Notes: generated by a model from the letters alone, not told the origin. A stretch of 64,000 nucleotides of DNA from CAZYBC01 sp964645645 (GCA_964645645.1 CAZYBC010000003.1:15404-79403), one strand, 5' to 3'; shown: positions 45,607 through 54,267, counted from the stretch's first letter. Numbers and translations: made by a program.

Positions 45607-45656
45607 TTTTTGGTTGCCCAATAAATATTGGCAAACAAAAAAATTTCCCCGTATTG

Positions 45657-45678
45657 CTCCTCTTTTGAGGAGTTTTTT
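45657..45678 (+). terminator. Riboswitch expression platform: terminator that also hides the ribosome site
   Basis: CTCCTC (45657-45662), TTTT and GAGGAG (45667-45672) form a hairpin followed by six T. The same GAGGAG is the Shine-Dalgarno sequence, 7 nt before ATG 45680. A single fold would both stop transcription and mask the ribosome site when cobalamin is bound. Confidence 0.85.
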
Positions 45679-45679
45679 A

Positions 45680-47332
45680 ATGGCTATTAACGCCGAATTA
45701 CTTAGACCAACACGAGTTTTTCATCCAGAAAAAAGTACTCATTTCTGGCAAGATTTAACAGCCGTAGCTGTTGGTTTTTTTAGTAACTTAAAACTCAATT
45801 CCAAAAATCTTTTTCACCCCAATACTAATAAACAAGCTGGTGAAACTTGGCAAAGTTTGTCGTATCTAAACAATCGCGATCAGTATCAGCAGCTAACTCA
45901 GTTGCTTGAATATATGGCTTTAGAATTGCGAACATATTTTGATGAATATGTCGCTTTAAAAGTTATCAAAACTTATCCTAATTTTGGCGAAAAAGGCATT
46001 GATAATATTGCTCCATTTAATTTAGTCAGTATTGCTCAGCAAACTAAACAAGATTTAGCCGAAAAAGGTTTTGATACAACTAGAGCTGATTTAGAAATTA
46101 TCGCTATGCAAAAACTGCTTAATTTTCTTAGTGATGAACAAGTTCCGATTGGCAGTTGTCTCGTTTACATTAGTCCACGTGGGCCTAAATATATGTATTT
46201 AGGTTATGAACTAAGCAATAACAATTATCTTAATTTGTATCTTAAAAACCGGGCCGGGGCAAGCTCGATTAATTCAATTGCTTAACTATGACGTTAATGA
46301 AAGTTTAATTAATCAATTTTTACCTTTTTTAAGCCAACAACAAGCAGCGCAAATTTATTCACCGTTTCAATCAGCTAATCCTTTGCATCATTTAGCCGCT
46401 GGGTCTTTAAGTGATGAACATTTTTTGATTAATACTTTAATGCTCATTCCAGCTGACCAATTCAATTTAGATCTAGTCATTCAGCAAGCGTTCCAAAATT
46501 CAGCGCAATGGCTAACTAAAATTAGCGACTTTCCTCAATTTGATTATCAAGCTTATGTTCAGCAAGAAAATCAATTATTAGCTTTATTTAAACAATTAAC
46601 TGAACAAGTTTTTTCTGCAAATGAAGATCCCCAGTTAAACGCCCAAAAGCTTGATCAATTAGTGGCCATTATGAAAAAAATTTTCAAAAATGGACAGAAG
46701 AAAATGCGAGCAACTATCATCCAGTTAAACAAATTAGCAAACTTAATTTGATGGATATTGAAACTGAATGGCGCTTAGCTTGTAAAAAAATCACTGGCCA
46801 ACAACTCAATCAACAAGAGCAACAACACGCGAAACAACTTCAACAACGTTATCAACTTAATCCTAGTTTGCCTTTACAAAAAATTAGCCACTTAAATTTT
46901 TGTTTACCACGTTTTAATTTAGCTAGAAATTTACAAATCCATACTGGGCAAGGATTAAGTAATTTACAAGGTTTAGAACTAAATCAATTTTTGCGAAAAC
47001 AAAAATACATTACTTTAAAACTAGCTGGGCAAGAATGGAAAGTGCCAGCTAGTTACTTAAAAGGCAAAGGTTGTTATGAAAATGGAGGAGTGGCCTATGG
47101 CCCGTGTGGCATTCCTTTAGCGCAAGATCCTTATGCCATTACTTTGGCAGATTATCAGCAGTTGTTAGACCGTCAACGCTCAGAAAAAAAATCATCCAAA
47201 AAAGCTAATCAAAATTTACCGGCCACTAACGATAATGAAAAAATTGATTTGCCACCAGTGAGTCTAACTGCTTTTATTAATAGTTTGGTTTTTGGCGACC
47301 CACTAGAAATCACTAACTTAGACTTAGATTAG
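45680..47332 (+). pseudogene. Cobalamin-riboswitch-controlled unknown gene, broken by two frameshifts
   Basis: Three ORFs (45680-46285, 46278-46751, 46751-47332) read as one protein of about 550 residues if one base is skipped at GGGG near 46253-46258 and one T is added at TTTT near 46680-46683. Across the first site the sequence becomes YLKNRAGQARLIQLLNYDV; across the second IFQKWTEENASNYHP...LNLMDIETEW. The first and last pieces share a frame, so the two shifts cancel. There is no membrane segment and no recognised family; near the C-terminus is GCYENGGVAYGPCGIPLAQDPY. Genes under this riboswitch usually serve B12 uptake, synthesis or a B12-free substitute. Assembly errors or real decay could explain the breaks. 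The third piece may also be translated alone from ATG 46751. Confidence 0.7.
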
Positions 47333-48336
47333 CTTTGCCCAGCTAATTGCCCACACGCGGCTTTAATATCATCACCCATGGTTACTCTAATTGAATAAGC
47401 AATGCCAGCTTGATCTAAAATTTGGGCAAAATGATGAATGCGATTTTTGCTTGGCCTAGCAAAACTTTCACCGGCTACTGGATTGTACGGAATTAAATTA
47501 ACATGAGCTAAACGATTTTTTAATAATTTAGCTAATTGTTGCGCATGTTCAGATGAATCATTAAAGTTTTCAATTAAAATGTATTCATAAGTAATTCTTT
47601 TATTAGTCAAACGAACATATTCGTCCATGGCTTGAAATAATTCATCCAAAATATAAGTTTTAGCCACAGGCATTAATTGTTCACGCAACGCTTGATTGGG
47701 CGCGTGCAAACTAATTGCCACTCTGCCTCTAAAACCTAGTTTAACAATTTGTCTAAATTCTCGCACAAAGCCAGCGGTAGAAAGTGTCACTCGTCTTTTA
47801 CCTAACGCAAACTTTTTTTCATCAGTTAAAGTTTGAATAGCTTGCCAAACATTGTCTAAATTGAGCAACGGTTCACCCATACCCATAAAAACTACATTCG
47901 TAATTTGCTGATTTCCACTCTGAAGTAGCCGGGCAAAATATAAAACTTGATCGACAATTTCTTGAGCATTTAATTTACCCAAAAAAACCATTTTGCCAGT
48001 GGCGCAAAATTTACAACCCACGGGACAACCTACCATACAACTAACACAAACACTATTGCGCCCATCTTCATGTTGCATCAGTACTGCTTCTAATTTTTGA
48101 CCATTTTCCCGCTCTAATAAAACCTTCGTTGTGCCGCCATCGGCTGAAACTAATTTTTTAATAAATTTAAGCGAACTAAAAGCCACCGCTGCTTTTAGCT
48201 TAGTGCGTAAATCTTTAGACCAAGTAGTAAGCTGATCAAAATCACTAATCAATTGCTGATAAATAGCTTGATTAAATTGTTGCCAGCGGTAATTAGGTAA
48301 TTTTTCTTGTTCAAAAAATTGCTCGATCGTTATCAT
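47329..48336 (-). CDS. rlmN: 23S rRNA (adenine2503-C2)/tRNA methyltransferase RlmN
   Basis: 335 residues. The radical-SAM triad lies in VGCPVGCKFCATG (CX3CX2C). The upstream TVCVSCMVGCP and downstream VVFMGMGEPLLN are RlmN signatures, as are RRVTLSTAGFV, ISLHAPNQALR, and the C-terminal active-site Cys in DDIKAACGQLAG. The enzyme methylates C2 of A2503 in 23S rRNA and A37 of some tRNAs. The start is leaderless with TACAAT 8 nt upstream. The 3' end overlaps the riboswitch gene by 4 nt. Confidence 0.95.
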   Translation of the reverse strand: MITIEQFFEQEKLPNYRWQQFNQAIYQQLISDFDQLTTWSKDLRTKLKAAVAFSSLKFIKKLVSADGGTTKVLLERENGQKLEAVLMQHEDGRNSVCVSCMVGCPVGCKFCATGKMVFLGKLNAQEIVDQVLYFARLLQSGNQQITNVVFMGMGEPLLNLDNVWQAIQTLTDEKKFALGKRRVTLSTAGFVREFRQIVKLGFRGRVAISLHAPNQALREQLMPVAKTYILDELFQAMDEYVRLTNKRITYEYILIENFNDSSEHAQQLAKLLKNRLAHVNLIPYNPVAGESFARPSKNRIHHFAQILDQAGIAYSIRVTMGDDIKAACGQLAGQS

Positions 48337-48350
48337 TACCAGGTATTGTA
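48337..48350 (-). promoter_or_regulatory. -10 box TACAAT overlapping a divergent TATAAT
   Basis: On the minus strand TACAAT (48350-48345) is 8 nt from the rlmN ATG at 48336. A plus-strand TATAAT (48349-48354) shares two bases with it and could serve the divergent AlkD gene. Confidence 0.5.
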
Positions 48351-48385
48351 TAATTTTTAATAAGAGAATACTATCTAAAATAGCT

Positions 48386-49096
48386 ATGCTTAAAAAATTA
48401 GAAAAAGAACTCCAACAATTAGCTAATCCACAACATGCTCAAACTTTGAGCCGTTTTTTTAAAACTGGCCCAGGTCAATATGGAGAAGGCGATATTTTTT
48501 TAGGCATTAAAACACCGGTATTGCGACAATTAGTTAAAAAATATAAAGATTTAAGTTTGTCGGATTTAACTCAATTACTTAAAAGTAAAATTCACGAACA
48601 TCGAGCTGTTGCCTTATCCATTTTAACAACTAGATTTGCTAAAGCCGATGACAATCTTCGTCAGCAAATTTATCAGTTTTATTTAGCTAACACTCAATAC
48701 ATTAATAACTGGGATTTGGTTGACATTAGCGCCCCTAAAATTGTAGGTTCATATTTATTAGATAAAGAAAAGGAACGAAAAATTCTTTATTCTTTGGCAA
48801 AATCACAAGACTTATGGCAAAAAAGAATTGCCATGCTTAGCACTTATACTTTTATCAAAAAATCTCAATTTACAGATGCTTTAGCCATTGCTCAAATTTT
48901 AGTTAATGATCAGCATGATTTAATTCATAAAGCTGTAGGCTGGATGTTGCGCGAATTAGGCAAAATTGATCAAAATGTTGAAGAACAATTTCTTAACCAA
49001 TACGCCGCGACCATGCCTCGTACTATGTTGCGCTATGCTATTGAAAAATTTAATGACAATAAAAGAAAACATTATCTAAATTTTCGTGCTAAATAA
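48386..49096 (+). CDS. AlkD-family DNA alkylation repair protein
   Basis: 236 residues built of HEAT-like helical repeats. FFKTGPGQYGEGDIFLGIKTPVLRQL, EHRAVALSIL, NNWDLVDISAPKIVGSYL, WQKRIAMLST and HDLIHKAVGWMLRELGK match AlkD, with the catalytic Asp/Trp in NWDLVD. The family removes bulky alkylated purines such as N3- and N7-alkyl adducts. It is divergent from rlmN and precedes a Mur ligase gene by 28 nt. Confidence 0.92.
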   Translation: MLKKLEKELQQLANPQHAQTLSRFFKTGPGQYGEGDIFLGIKTPVLRQLVKKYKDLSLSDLTQLLKSKIHEHRAVALSILTTRFAKADDNLRQQIYQFYLANTQYINNWDLVDISAPKIVGSYLLDKEKERKILYSLAKSQDLWQKRIAMLSTYTFIKKSQFTDALAIAQILVNDQHDLIHKAVGWMLRELGKIDQNVEEQFLNQYAATMPRTMLRYAIEKFNDNKRKHYLNFRAK

Positions 49097-49117
49097 TAGC
49101 CTTACTGCGAAATAAAA
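49097..49117. repeat. Half-copy of the 39821 gene-end hairpin
   Basis: TAGCCTTACTGCGAAATAAA begins directly after the AlkD stop codon and matches the left arm and loop at 39821-39840 with one change. The right arm is missing. Confidence 0.55.
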
Positions 49118-49124
49118 CAACAAA

Positions 49125-50465
49125 ATGAAAAAAATTTTAGCCTTAATTTTACTTAGCTACTTTAGATTTTTTGCTCAGCTACAACTTAAAAAAATTAAAC
49201 CGTTAATTATTGGCGTTACTGGTACAGCTGGTAAAACCAGCACCCGTGATGAAATTTATGCCATCCTCAAAAACCACTTTAAAGTAAAAGTTAGTTATAA
49301 AGCCAATAGTGAAAGTGGCATTCCGCTTAATATTTTAGGCTTAGCGCCAACTAATTTTTCATTACTAGATTGGTTGCGCTTAGCCATTTTAGCGCCTGTA
49401 AAATTGCTTACCAATTGGGAAAAATATGATATTTATTTGGTAGAAATGGCCATTGATGGCCCAACTCCTCCCAAAAACATGGGCTACCTCTTAACCATTA
49501 TTAAGCCTGACATTGGCGTTTTTCTAAATACCGCCCTTGTCCACAGTCTTGCTTTTGATCATTTAGTGGAAGAAACCGATCCAAAATTACGAGCTAAAAA
49601 AATCCGCCAAATCATTGCCGCTGAAAAGGGTAAATTAATTACTCAATTACCAAAAAATGGTTTAGCGGTTTTAAACGCTGATGATGAATCAGTAGCTAAT
49701 TTTGCTAAACAAACTCAAGCCCAAGTAACTTTATTTGGTCAAAATAAATCCGCCCAATTAAAAATCGGCCTGATTACTCAAAATTTAAGCGGCAGTACTT
49801 TTACCCTCAGTTATCAACAAGAAAGCGTAACAATCAAAATTAAAAATTATTTACTCCCTGACCATTTTGCTTACAGTTTAGCTGCCGCCTGTGCAGTAGG
49901 CTTGCATTTAGGTTTAACTCTAGCCACCTGTGCCAAAAACCTTGAAGCTAATTTTAAACTTGCTCCTGGTAGAGCGACATTAATTCCAGGAATTAAACAA
50001 AGTTTAATTTTTGATAGCTCTTACAACTCTTCTCCAAATACAGTGATTGATGGGCTGACAATGTTGAGCAAAATCAAAGCCAAACGCTTAATTGCGGTAC
50101 TAGGGGACATGCGCGAAATGGGCCAGCAGAGCAAAACCGAACACGAAAAAGTCGCCCAATTTGCCGCCAAAACTGCTGATCAAATTATTTTAGTTGGCCA
50201 AGAAATGCAAGCTTATGCTTTGCCAGTGTTGGAAAAACTACAAGCTAAAGTAACAAGTTTTGACAATGCCTATCAAGCCGCTGATTACTTAAAAACCCAA
50301 ATTAAGCCAAGTGATCTAATTTTTGTCAAAGGGTCACAAAATACTATTTTCTTAGAAATTGTCGTAGAAGCCATTATGGCTAATCCCAGTAAAGCTGAAC
50401 AATTGTTATGCCGAAGAGGGGAAATGTGGGGAAAAAAGAGAATATCAATAAAATCACTTGCTTGA
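49125..50465 (+). CDS. murF: MurF-type Mur ligase
   Basis: 446 residues. An N-terminal hydrophobic stretch replaces the usual domain 1, then P-loop GVTGTAGKTSTRDEI, VSYKANSESGIPLNILGL (MurF pattern), YLVEMAIDGP, VLNADDESV, and C-terminal DSSYNSSPNTVIDGL and AVLGDMREMG, both typical of MurF. It adds the terminal dipeptide to UDP-MurNAc-tripeptide. The final codons run into a hairpin: the TGA stop is inside the conserved loop sequence, so the element supplies the end of the protein. Confidence 0.87.
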   Translation: MKKILALILLSYFRFFAQLQLKKIKPLIIGVTGTAGKTSTRDEIYAILKNHFKVKVSYKANSESGIPLNILGLAPTNFSLLDWLRLAILAPVKLLTNWEKYDIYLVEMAIDGPTPPKNMGYLLTIIKPDIGVFLNTALVHSLAFDHLVEETDPKLRAKKIRQIIAAEKGKLITQLPKNGLAVLNADDESVANFAKQTQAQVTLFGQNKSAQLKIGLITQNLSGSTFTLSYQQESVTIKIKNYLLPDHFAYSLAAACAVGLHLGLTLATCAKNLEANFKLAPGRATLIPGIKQSLIFDSSYNSSPNTVIDGLTMLSKIKAKRLIAVLGDMREMGQQSKTEHEKVAQFAAKTADQIILVGQEMQAYALPVLEKLQAKVTSFDNAYQAADYLKTQIKPSDLIFVKGSQNTIFLEIVVEAIMANPSKAEQLLCRRGEMWGKKRISIKSLA

Positions 50466-50507
50466 TTTGCTTGGCTTTGCCAAGAGATCTACACAAGTGA
50501 TTTTATT
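50447..50507. repeat. Hairpin repeat with 33-nt conserved loop and 14-bp perfect arms
   Basis: AATAAAATCACTTG (50447-50460) and its exact reverse complement (50494-50507) enclose a 33-nt loop (50461-50493), starting CTTGATTTGCTTGGC and ending AGAGATCTACA. It differs from the 22218-22250 loop at four positions. The TGA within CTTGATTT is the murF stop codon. Confidence 0.92.
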
Positions 50508-50593
50508 TCTATCTATACTTTTCAAATTATTTAAGTGGAGCGCTTTTATGTTTTAAAAATAAGTTCATGAACTTAATATTAGCCTTTCTAAAT

Positions 50594-50687
50594 CATTCCG
50601 CTTGCGGTGTGTTTAACTAGAAAAATAGTAATAGACCTTGTAAACCATTCCGCCTGCGGTGTGTTTACAAGGTCTATTACTATTTTT
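50594..50687. repeat. 17-nt-loop hairpins: one degenerate, one with 25-bp perfect arms
   Basis: The first loop CATTCCGCTTGCGGTGT (50594-50610) has mostly unmatched flanks (TTTCTA/TAGAAA remain). The second CATTCCGCCTGCGGTGT (50646-50662) has exact 25-bp arms (50621-50645 and 50663-50687), ending 1 nt from the stop of the hydrogenase gene. The inner CCGC/GCGG forms the hairpin tip. On the minus strand five T follow, so it may also terminate that operon. Confidence 0.92.
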
Positions 50688-50688
50688 T

Positions 50689-52431
50689 TTATTCATACTT
50701 CTCTTTTTTCTTATACTCCGTATGCAGTAGCTCATGCTCTCGTTCATGGCCTAAACTTTTAGCATACTCCACAAAATCAGTGGCAATTTGATTGTGGTGC
50801 GCACAACGCAAATCCATTTTTTTATCAATGGCGTAAAGCCCAGCAATCCGCTGTTCAACAATTTTTTCAGTGCTAGGAATAGGTTGTCCACCGCCTCCAA
50901 TACAACCACCGGGGCAAGCCATAAATTCAACATAATCATAGGCTTTGGGATCTCGTTTAATTTCTCGTAGAACTCGGTGCGCATTAGCTGGGGTAGCCAC
51001 TACCGCTACTTTAAGGCTTAAATTATCAATCTGAATAGTGGCTTTTTTAATCCCTTTCATGCCGCGCACTTGTTCAAAATCTACCTTGTCTAAATCTTTA
51101 CCTGTCAGCATATAAACTGCTGTACGCAAGGCTGATTCCATCACTCCGCCAGAAGCGCCATAAATGGCCGCCGCTCCAGAATAATGACCTAATTCATCTA
51201 GTTCGCTATCTTCCAGTTTAGTAGGATCTAAACCATATTCACGTAACAAAACCGCTGTTTCACGAGTGGTCAAAACATAATCTACAGGGGACATCCCGTC
51301 AATTTTTAATTTTTCATGGTGACATTCATATTTTTTGGAAGTACAAGGCATAAAAGACACCACCACTACTTTTTTAGGATCAATCCCAACTAATTCTGCC
51401 CACCAAGTTTTATAAGCTCCACCAGAATGAATTTGCGGTGACCTGGCCGTAGTTAAATGAGGGATCATTTCTGGATAATAAAACTCCAAAAATTTTACCC
51501 AACCTGGACAACAAGAAGTAAACATCGGTAAAACCTGATCATTTTTAATCCGATTCACTAATTCTTCAGCTTCCACCAAGGTGGTAATATCCGCGCCCAT
51601 GTTAACATCAAAAATATAGTCAAAACCAATCTGACGAAAAGCCGTAAACATTTTTTTCTCCAAATTAACTCCAGGTTCAATCCCAAATTCTTCACCAATA
51701 CTGGCCCTCACTGAAGGTGCCATCTGGGCAATCACTACTTTGTCTTCATCTTTAAGAGCGGCAATGACTGCTGCCAAATGGCTCTGTTCTCGTACCGCCC
51801 CCACGGGGCAATGCACGGTACATTGACCGCAATAAATACAATCAGTTTTAGGATCTTTGTCATGATCAATATGATTATCAACGCCCTTACCTTCCAATTG
51901 CAAAAAACCAATCCCAATTTTTTCGCACACTTCCACACATTTATTACATTTAATACACATATTGGGATCAATCTCCGCCGCCGTCACCATCTTATGAATC
52001 TTCCAATCTTTTTTTAACTTGTCATACTTTTTACCAGTGATACCATAACTTTTCATCTTTTCATAAGTGGCACAGTAAAAACCTTGCTGACATTTAGGAC
52101 ATAAATCTAAATGAGAGGCAAATAACAACTCCAGATTTTCTTGACGTAGTTTTTTAACCTGCTCAGTTAAACTGCTTACCTTTAAACCTTCACTAGCCAT
52201 TAATGAGCAAGAAGTAACCACCTGGCCAGCTTTTAACTTTTTGTTGTCTCCAGGATCAAGCACTTCCACCAGGCAAGTGCGGCAACTAGCGCCGACTGGC
52301 AAATCTTCGTGATAACAAAAATGAGCAATATCAATTTGCTGAGCTAACGCTACCTGTAGCACATTTTGTTCAGCTTGAGCTTCACAGGCTTGATCATTAA
52401 TACTGAGATGAATAATTGGCTTATCTGACAC
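50689..52431 (-). CDS. hydA: [FeFe] hydrogenase catalytic subunit
   Basis: 580 residues. The N-terminal [2Fe-2S] domain (CHYEDLPVGASCRTC region) is followed by a His/Cys cluster (HLDLCPKCQQGFYC) and two [4Fe-4S] clusters (CIKCNKCVEVC, CIYCGQCTVHCP). The H-cluster motifs are L1 TSCCPGW with Cys307/308, L2 MPCTSKKYE with Cys363, and L3 FMACPGGCIGGGG with Cys506 and Cys510. A short accessory C-terminus follows. It makes or oxidises H2 and has the M3-like layout found in NADH-linked hydrogenases. It overlaps hydB by 11 nt. Confidence 0.96.
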   Translation of the reverse strand: MSDKPIIHLSINDQACEAQAEQNVLQVALAQQIDIAHFCYHEDLPVGASCRTCLVEVLDPGDNKKLKAGQVVTSCSLMASEGLKVSSLTEQVKKLRQENLELLFASHLDLCPKCQQGFYCATYEKMKSYGITGKKYDKLKKDWKIHKMVTAAEIDPNMCIKCNKCVEVCEKIGIGFLQLEGKGVDNHIDHDKDPKTDCIYCGQCTVHCPVGAVREQSHLAAVIAALKDEDKVVIAQMAPSVRASIGEEFGIEPGVNLEKKMFTAFRQIGFDYIFDVNMGADITTLVEAEELVNRIKNDQVLPMFTSCCPGWVKFLEFYYPEMIPHLTTARSPQIHSGGAYKTWWAELVGIDPKKVVVVSFMPCTSKKYECHHEKLKIDGMSPVDYVLTTRETAVLLREYGLDPTKLEDSELDELGHYSGAAAIYGASGGVMESALRTAVYMLTGKDLDKVDFEQVRGMKGIKKATIQIDNLSLKVAVVATPANAHRVLREIKRDPKAYDYVEFMACPGGCIGGGGQPIPSTEKIVEQRIAGLYAIDKKMDLRCAHHNQIATDFVEYAKSLGHEREHELLHTEYKKKEKYE

Positions 52432-53461
52432 TGTTTTCCTCCATGTTTAAGACATTTTTCATATACGAGTGAATAGGCATTGCTAAAGATTTGCCTAAAT
52501 CACAAAAAGAAGTTTTTTCCATAACCTGTACTAGCTCAGTAATTCTTGGCCAGGGGATAGGCTGACCAAATTCTAATTTTTCTAGGAGAGCATAGAGCTG
52601 AGCACTACCTTCTCGGCAAGGGGTACACTTGCCACAGGTTTCATTTTTATAAAATTCAAACCAGCGTTTTAAAACATCATAGGGTTGGGCATCAGTGCCA
52701 TAAACTTCAATTGCCCCACAACCAGTTAGCACTTGATTAGCTATCTGGTCAACATTAAAAACTTCACCACTGGCACTGCCACCAACCTGAACAAAAAAAT
52801 TAAAGCTGGGCCAATTCTGAGTGAGTTGCAAAATTTCCTTAACTGTCGCCTCATTAGCGACTTCATAAACCCCAGGGTGGGGAATTGGGCCAGAGATAGT
52901 CGTAAAACGAGTGGGTTTAAAAGTCCCTTGCGCCACTCTAGCTACATCATAAAAAGTCTCAACATTATTAATTAAGACCGGTTTACCAAAGATTCCACTT
53001 AAAGAAGGCGAAACTGTCTCGAGACGAGGCTGAGTACGTTTACCTTCAATAGCATTCAACATCGCTCCACTTTCACCTCCAATATAGCTTGGTTCTTCAA
53101 TGAAAAAGTTAAATTTGAGCTTTTGGCGGTCTAAGTAGCTATCTGCTAATTTTTGCAGCTCCTTACCAACTCGAGAAAAGTAGTGTTTATTGATATTAAA
53201 ATAGGCTTCTTCCACCTCTAGAAACTGCATAGCTTCAACCATGCCTGCAAAAACCATTTGCGGAAAATGTTCCAAAATATACAAATCTTTTTTTACTCCA
53301 GGTTCACCTTCACTAGCATTACACACTACATAACCAATTGGCTTACCTAATTCTTTCAGCCTTTGCCATTTAAGATGAGCAGGGAAGCCCGCTCCACCAC
53401 GGCCAACTAGGTTAGCCTGCTTAATTTTTTCTAAAATGGTATTGCTGTAGTCATTCGGCAT
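52421..53461 (-). CDS. hydB: NuoF/HydB-like NADH- and FMN-binding subunit, short form
   Basis: 346 residues. The FMN/NADH-binding fold has LVGRGGAGFPAHLKW, NASEGEPGVKKDLYI and EPSYIGGESGAMLNAIEG, followed by an SLBB segment and the [4Fe-4S] motif CGKCTPCREGSAQ...SFCDLG. The N-terminal thioredoxin-like [2Fe-2S] domain and the C-terminal ferredoxin domain of full HydB are missing. It would pass electrons between NAD(H) and the hydrogenase. No HydC/NuoE-like gene lies next to it. Confidence 0.93.
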   Translation of the reverse strand: MPNDYSNTILEKIKQANLVGRGGAGFPAHLKWQRLKELGKPIGYVVCNASEGEPGVKKDLYILEHFPQMVFAGMVEAMQFLEVEEAYFNINKHYFSRVGKELQKLADSYLDRQKLKFNFFIEEPSYIGGESGAMLNAIEGKRTQPRLETVSPSLSGIFGKPVLINNVETFYDVARVAQGTFKPTRFTTISGPIPHPGVYEVANEATVKEILQLTQNWPSFNFFVQVGGSASGEVFNVDQIANQVLTGCGAIEVYGTDAQPYDVLKRWFEFYKNETCGKCTPCREGSAQLYALLEKLEFGQPIPWPRITELVQVMEKTSFCDLGKSLAMPIHSYMKNVLNMEENSVR

Positions 53462-53463
53462 AA

Positions 53464-54030
53464 TTATTTAGCTTGAGTTTTAAAAACTTGATAAACCGTA
53501 TAAGCAATGAGCCCCCCCAGTAAAGCCGTGGCCAATTGTGGCCAACTCATCATTACTGACATGGGTGAAATAAACTTGGCAGGCAGAAGTTTAGTCAAAA
53601 TTTGCTGGCTGAATAAATTCAGCCATAAAAATTTGATACTAGCCGCCGCCATCACACTTAAACCCCAATTCTTTTTTACTAATTTGGCAAAAATTAAAAT
53701 ATATAAACTATTACTTAACATAATAAAAGGCACCATGGCCGCTAAGGGAGCAGGTAAAGTACCACTAGCTAAGGCTACAGTACTCGGAATTAAACCAAGT
53801 AGCATGGCTTCACTAGAACCCACCCACAAACAAGCTAAAAGCAAGCTGGCATTAACTAACGGGCCAGTAATAAACTGCTGATGGATAATGGCTGGAACAA
53901 CTAGCATTATTGTACTCAGACCCAGCATCACGGCTAATTTTTGTAACCAAGCTAAATTAAGAGTTTGGCTGGTCACGACCGATTCAGAAGTATGATTAGA
54001 AAAAGATTTAGAAAAGGCAGAATTGGGCAT
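53464..54030 (-). CDS. ECF S-component-like membrane protein of the hydrogenase operon
   Basis: 188 residues with about five hydrophobic segments (roughly 30-48, 52-73, 77-98, 103-118 and 155-180). The layout LAVMLGLSTIMLVVPAIIH and AMVPFIMLSNSLYILIFAKL resembles small ECF-type S-component proteins that are often found beside [FeFe]-hydrogenase genes and annotated loosely as hydrogenase-related. It is first in the operon, 2 nt before hydB. A role in membrane attachment or in supply of a factor is inferred only from position. Confidence 0.6.
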   Translation of the reverse strand: MPNSAFSKSFSNHTSESVVTSQTLNLAWLQKLAVMLGLSTIMLVVPAIIHQQFITGPLVNASLLLACLWVGSSEAMLLGLIPSTVALASGTLPAPLAAMVPFIMLSNSLYILIFAKLVKKNWGLSVMAAASIKFLWLNLFSQQILTKLLPAKFISPMSVMMSWPQLATALLGGLIAYTVYQVFKTQAK

Positions 54031-54032
54031 AG

Positions 54033-54195
54033 TAACCTGAATCTCAAAATAGATCTTGAGATAATTGTATAATATTTAATTAATTTTAGCATTTTCTGAT
54101 GACAATAGTAGCCGTAGCTACTTGCGAAAGAAGAAAATAGCTAAAATTGTTAAAGAGTATAAAATTAGCCAAGATATATTTTGAGATTCAGGTTA
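54033..54195. repeat. Nested inverted repeats upstream of the hydrogenase operon
   Basis: Outer arms: TAACCTGAATCTCAAAATA (54033-54051) and its exact reverse complement (54177-54195), 19 of 19. The left arm is the immediate leader of the 54030 gene. Inside, AATTTTAGCATTTTCT (54082-54097) pairs with 54132-54148 with one bulge. At the centre AGTAGC/GCTACT (54107-54112, 54117-54122) form a 6-bp stem. Loop and arms differ from the other families. Confidence 0.85.
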
Positions 54196-54267
54196 AACAA
54201 TATAAAATAAACTCAGGAGAATAAAAAAGTTGAAAGAAAACAAAACGCATGGTTTTAAACAAAATTT

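Noticed and set aside
45680..47332. Programmed ribosomal frameshifting
   Set aside because: The two shifts go in opposite directions and the sites lack standard slippery heptamers; homopolymer indels are simpler.
51735..52017. ORFs on both strands inside the hydrogenase gene
   Set aside because: They overlap the iron-sulfur cluster region of hydA, whose motifs are intact.
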